Source: Micromussa lordhowensis (lineage: Eukaryota; Cnidaria; Anthozoa; Scleractinia; Lobophylliidae). Taken from it: a DNA stretch of 64,000 nt. The notes under the pieces are model-generated. The model made no database searches. It was not told the origin of the DNA and saw only the letters and a program-made list of their open reading frames with translations. Of this stretch, positions 59,763 to 64,000 are shown piece by piece. Every line of letters starts with the position of its first letter. Positions within the stretch are counted from its first letter, which is position 1. Position numbers and translations under genes: made by a program. Where the stretch lies: positions 18,695,479 through 18,759,478 of the forward strand of contig OZ026608.1 of assembly GCA_964020085.1 (NCBI GenBank), written 5' to 3'.

Positions 59763-60651
59763 CTTCTAAATAAGTTGCCCATTCAATACTATTTTTAAGT
59801 TTAAATTTACATATGTGGATTATTCAAGCGTAATTTCAAGATGGCTGAAAGCACGTTTCTGGGCCAAGGTGCAGTCCGAATTACGACTATCCAAATATAC
59901 GAACTAGTGGCTGATATCCAGCCATCCTGACCAAACAAGCTTGCTCAATAAAGAATTAATTAATATGGCATAAAGAACGCCATTGTTTCAGCTGACATGT
60001 TTAGTAAAAACATTGTTGCTTCCGAGGGTGTCTTTATCTTTCCGTTCTGATGCTCTCATCTTTACTTCGTACAGATGTATAAAGCCATTGTCGTGAAAGA
60101 AAATGCCACATGAACGCTTTCCATGCAGTGTGGACTAAGGCCGGTATGACGAAGCTTTTATCACCTTGTTGTGGCATTATTATTATTTTATCCTCAAATT
60201 TCCTTGATCTTTTTTTTTAACTCGGTGTCATTATCGAGTTCACTATTCAGTGACTTCGGCCAACCGCGCGAAAGTGAAAGGTGCAATAATGCTGGGCGAG
60301 ATTAAAGATCAGTGAAACTATATGTCCTGAAGAACTCCTACCAATTATATATGACGGAATAATACTTGTTAGCTAGTAAACATAGTTTACGTTACAATTA
60401 TCTGATGCCCATATATATGGGCATGGCTAGTGTATTTCACAGAAACCCTTCAACGTTCTCAAACGAAATTCATCTGTGGGCGGAATAACAACTAAGAAGA
60501 AACCCATGCCCACCCTTGTTAAAAAGCAGCAGCTGTAGCGACAGATGACTCTCCCCACCCCATTTGACCAATAGAGTCCCTGGCACAACTCAGTGTTCAG
60601 TTGAGTTCAGAGGAGATGATCCCTCTTTGGGTAAATCAGTTGTGTAGATAG

Positions 60652-60687
<36 letters not shown>

Positions 60688-61130
60688 TTCGGTGGGGAGT
60701 ACTGGTTACAAGATAATTTGGTTTTATCAAGCCAGTGTTATGTTGCAAAGGATGCGAAAGAATTAATGTTTCTTATTGAACAAATCAATTGATGTTGAAA
60801 CGATTACCCGAGACTAGGGACCTTCCACTTTCGGTTTTGGGGGTTTCCTTCAACCCGCACCAAAAACCGAGGTTTAATTCTAATGAACAGTTAAAGTTCT
60901 GCTTTTGGTATATCTACATGACACTTACAACGGAGGTACTACTGAGAAGGCGGTGAGAAAAAGCGAGAAGGCTTTCCGCGCCTCAGTGAAAGCAGGACCA
61001 TATAAAGAGTTCCTTTAGATTTCATTCATGAACGATGGACGGTCTGCAGCAGTTTTCATCATATGGATTGTCAGTTCAATGAAGCAGAAAATGATGCGTT
61101 CGAGATCCGTCCACCTCTGATTACTTCCGA
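59763..61130. other. Intergenic region with a Penelope-type fragment
   Basis: 59763-60650 holds the CCDC152 3' flank and nothing else recognised, apart from ATATATGGGCAT near 60412. At 60654-60740 the minus strand repeats the Penelope-type end at 10724-10800 (AGAAACTTACCCCCTTT, ACTCCCCACCGAAGCAGCAC, AAAACCAAATTATCTTGTAA). Confidence 0.5.
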
Positions 61131-64000
61131 GAATTGTGAATAGAATTAATAATAAACTCGTGCAGCGTCAACTGGTAAATAGCTACATTAGTTAAAAATA
61201 ATCATTTCAACCCATTTTCATGTTTCATGTTTTAACCGCTCGTAGGTTAAAATTAGCTAAGAAAACCGTTTTGATTCCCTCGCTTTTACAAATTAGTGTA
61301 TTGTTCACGTTGGAAATTAAATTGGAAAGGTCCCTTCCACCGGCGATCATTTCAGACACTTTTGGATCATGTTTTCAAACCACGTCTGAAATAAGAAATA
61401 AAAGAAACCGTTTTTAAACAACAGAACTAACAACAAGAGCCTTGTTTAACTTTTAGCTGTTGACCTGGGAAAAGTCCCCTCTAGAAATAAAGTAATGTTT
61501 AATGATGTGTGCCGATCAGTATCTCTATGCCGCAGGGGTAAACAGGAAGATGCTGCACTGATCTGAGTACAGCCGTTTTAGTCCAAAGGTTTCTTCATTA
61601 AATTTTCATTTACTATTCGACTGTGAATGCATCCCATTATGCAGTATTAAATTAAGGTCAAATTTTAGGCGCGTTTTTTTTATGCGAGTCGAATCACTTG
61701 CCAGGGTGAGCTGGAAGCGTCTGTGAACGTTTGGAATGTATCGCTAAAGAAAACGAGTTAATAAGCTGTCAGTTTATAGCCAAGCCGAAATGATGGATAG
61801 GCAGCTTGAAGCAACTGAAGCAAATCTTGCAATGAAGCCGAAGAATGAATCGAGACAGCTAGTCGGCAGGAACGAAACGACTTTCTGGGATCATATCTTT
61901 TAAGAGCATTTAGCAATGTTTTGACAAATTACAGAGCTGACAAATCTACGCGAAATTTAAGCGTAGAGGTATGCAGACCCCAGATACTAAACGAACCGAC
62001 CGAATGGATGTTACGTAACGTATTTCTCCTACCAATGAATAACATCGTGTAGCGTCAACTTCTTAAAAGCCGGGCTTCATCAGTTATAAATAATAAATTC
62101 CAATCATTTTTAGACCGCGCAATACGCAAACTGCAAACTAACACGAAAACAAATTTTGAAACATCAGATATTGCGAAGGAAGCCTTGATTAACTTTTACA
62201 AAAAAGCATTGTATTATTCGAGCAAGGTAAAAGCCCCGTCTACCGAAAACAATAGGCTTCTTGTAAACACTGCAAGGGATTTGTCCCAGAAAAGGTCACT
62301 CAGTGCCGGGGAAAATTCCCTTCTAAATATTTGGTTGCACCATGTTTACCGATCAGTCGATCTCTGCTGCAGGGGTACACAGGAAGACGCTGCACTCTGA
62401 TTTTGAGTTGAGCTGTTTTCATCGAAAGGTTTGTGCAACTTTCACTTACTTCGTTCGAGTTTTATCAATTTTCCTTATTTCATGCTGAGGTGAACTGCGA
62501 CAGCAGACTGCATGGTGTTTAACATAATTCGCTCCAAGCATGTTCTGATCCCAAATCGCTTTCAGTTTGGTTATGCGGATCTGCTGTACATTACTGTACA
62601 TATAGCTGAGAATTTGGATAATTTTTACTCTGATTGGCTACCCAAAACTGAAAACTAGAGATTGTCTGTGCTTTCCACCTCCCAGCTCGCCTCAGTCGTA
62701 AGCAAAATGGCTTTTGACGCAGTCAATGAAGCAGCTGTCCGTACTAACATAAAGAAAGCTACCAAATTCTGCTTGGCAGCATTTACAAGTACAGTTTTAT
62801 TCACGATTTTTTAGCCGTGAAGGTATCGCCGAGCGAAACTAACACAAAACTTTTTGTTTTATACAACTACCATCTAAGTTACTGAGGTTACGTAATGCTA
62901 TACTTTCAAAGGTATAAAATGTCTAACAGAATGGTTTCAAACGCGAGAATAGTTTAGAACGCCACTAGAAGACACCTAGAAATATTGCTGGAATAACTAT
63001 GACAAAATTTGCCTTCAAAAATTTTATCCTTCCGCAAGAAAACACGACGGCAATTTCTTCAACAAACGTCGTATGAACAGTTCACAAATCTTGATCTGCT
63101 TCCTAAATATGACATTGCCCTTTCACTTTCATTATACGCAGACAGAAGAAATAGCCTCCAAAACCAGCAAAGCTGAGACAATTGAAATTCTCCCAGATCT
63201 CGTTTAGGAACGGTCTGGACTAGTATTTCATTCTTGTTCAGTTTAATAAGGAAATCGCAAATGGATTCTAGGAGCTGATGTGTTCAAGGTGCATTTACTT
63301 GTGACGGTTTCTAGGAATAGTTGAATCAAATTGAATTAATGACGAACTCCTATTGAAAATGGGCCTTTAAATATGTGTACACGAAATGTAACATACGATA
63401 GCTGCTAATTCTCACATGCCAATATGTTACAGATAGAACTCGTACATTTTAATTGGTCAAAAAGACAACGACAAATGACTTGTTTAGTTGATTTTAGGGG
63501 ACAAGATTAACTATCCATGACTACTCCCTCAAATAGTGATTGCTCCTTCTAGTGTACTAGTCATGGCAAAATTTCCTTCTGTGAAAAATAAAACTAAAAA
63601 AAAAATAGACCAATCACAAGGCGTATCATCGCGTGTAAAGTTCTGATTGGTGTGCAAAAGGAATTAATTCTAATCACGTTTTACTGATCGATCTCTTTCG
63701 ACGCCGCCTCGGAGCCAACAGGAACATACTGTTTTGAAAAGAACCGCGTTCATCGAGTTCACTAATTTGAGTCTAGCCATCTACATCGAAAGGTTTGTTT
63801 AACTTTCATTTTCTGTATTCGAGTTTTATCACTATCCGCCAATACACGTAAAATTAGAGGCTGAGGTGATGTTGTTTAAGCACTTTTCTGGTCCCAAGTC
63901 ACTTCAACTTTCGTCAGAATGGCAGGAAGTTATCTGCTGTATATTCTATCGCAGAGATTTTGTGCTGTGGACGTACCGATAATTCCAAATGCCCTTACCT
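61131..64000 (+). repeat. Three diverged copies of an unclassified repeat unit
   Basis: Shared words recur in the same order. Copy 1 (61131-61760): GCAGCGTCAACTGGTAAATA, GCCGATCAGTATCTCT, GCAGGGGTAAACAGGAAGAT, CCAAAGGTTTCTTC. Copy 2 (about 62020-62600): GTAGCGTCAACTTCTTAAAA, ACCGATCAGTCGATCTCTGC, GCAGGGGTACACAGGAAGAC, CGAAAGGTTTGTGCAACTTT. Copy 3 (about 63685-63970): CTGATCGATCTCTTTC, CGAAAGGTTTGTTTAACTTT, TCGAGTTTTATCACTATC. Spacing is roughly 0.9-1.4 kb. The period and coding status are unclear. Confidence 0.5.
62707..62814 (+). pseudogene. Short ORF resembling a DUF3504/recombinase-like N-terminus (remnant)
   Basis: ATG at 62707 opens 35 codons: MAFDAVNEAAVRTNIKKATK then FCLAAFTSTVLF and a stop. 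NTKKATK-type helices occur at the start of Crypton-derived DUF3504 proteins that are multi-copy in marine invertebrates (recalled, unverified). No continuation found downstream. Confidence 0.25.

Overview
This is animal nuclear DNA, most likely from an anthozoan cnidarian and probably a stony coral. The genes are intron-rich with GT-AG introns and encode animal proteins (AMPK alpha, thimet oligopeptidase, CCDC152, an HNK-1-family sulfotransferase). The introns are AT-rich and packed with short inverted-repeat elements, tRNA-derived SINEs, Penelope-like elements and LINEs. The species call is an inference from overall character; no species marker was seen.

Layout. 65-3200 (+): last four exons of a C2H2 zinc-finger gene whose 5' end lies off the window. 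4449-4942: long inverted-repeat element. 5274-6906 (+): intronless multi-membrane-span gene read in two overlapping frames. 7571-9754 (-): complete three-exon carbohydrate sulfotransferase with a membrane anchor. 9.2-14.0 kb: repeat-dense spacer (SINEs, foldback elements, Penelope-like end fragments). 14312-33780 (-): complete 25-exon M3 zinc metallopeptidase (thimet oligopeptidase/neurolysin type, 664 aa). 33880-46230 (+): complete 16-exon AMPK alpha catalytic subunit (545 aa), head-to-head with the peptidase, 99 bp between start codons. 48700-51615 (-): LINE with an intact endonuclease-reverse transcriptase ORF and a 14-bp target-site duplication. 52158-59762 (+): complete 8-exon coiled-coil gene matching CCDC152 (248 aa), with two nested DNA transposons in its second intron. 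59.8-64 kb: no confident gene; a Penelope-like fragment, diverged repeated units and one short remnant ORF.

Gene models were built by hand: each splice site was placed at a GT/AG with reading-frame continuity, and the three multi-exon complete genes sum to exact multiples of three. The genes do not form one pathway. The clearest functional relation is the shared 99-bp promoter of the peptidase and AMPK genes, where both start codons sit inside YY1-like ATGGCGGC motifs; CCDC152 has the same motif at its start. The most interesting non-genic structures are a near-perfect 630-bp palindrome of a Penelope-like GIY-YIG element inside the peptidase gene, hammerhead-ribozyme-like cores at several Penelope-type ends, a six-copy family of about 200-bp inverted-repeat elements, and a tandem array of tRNA-like units in AMPK intron 1.
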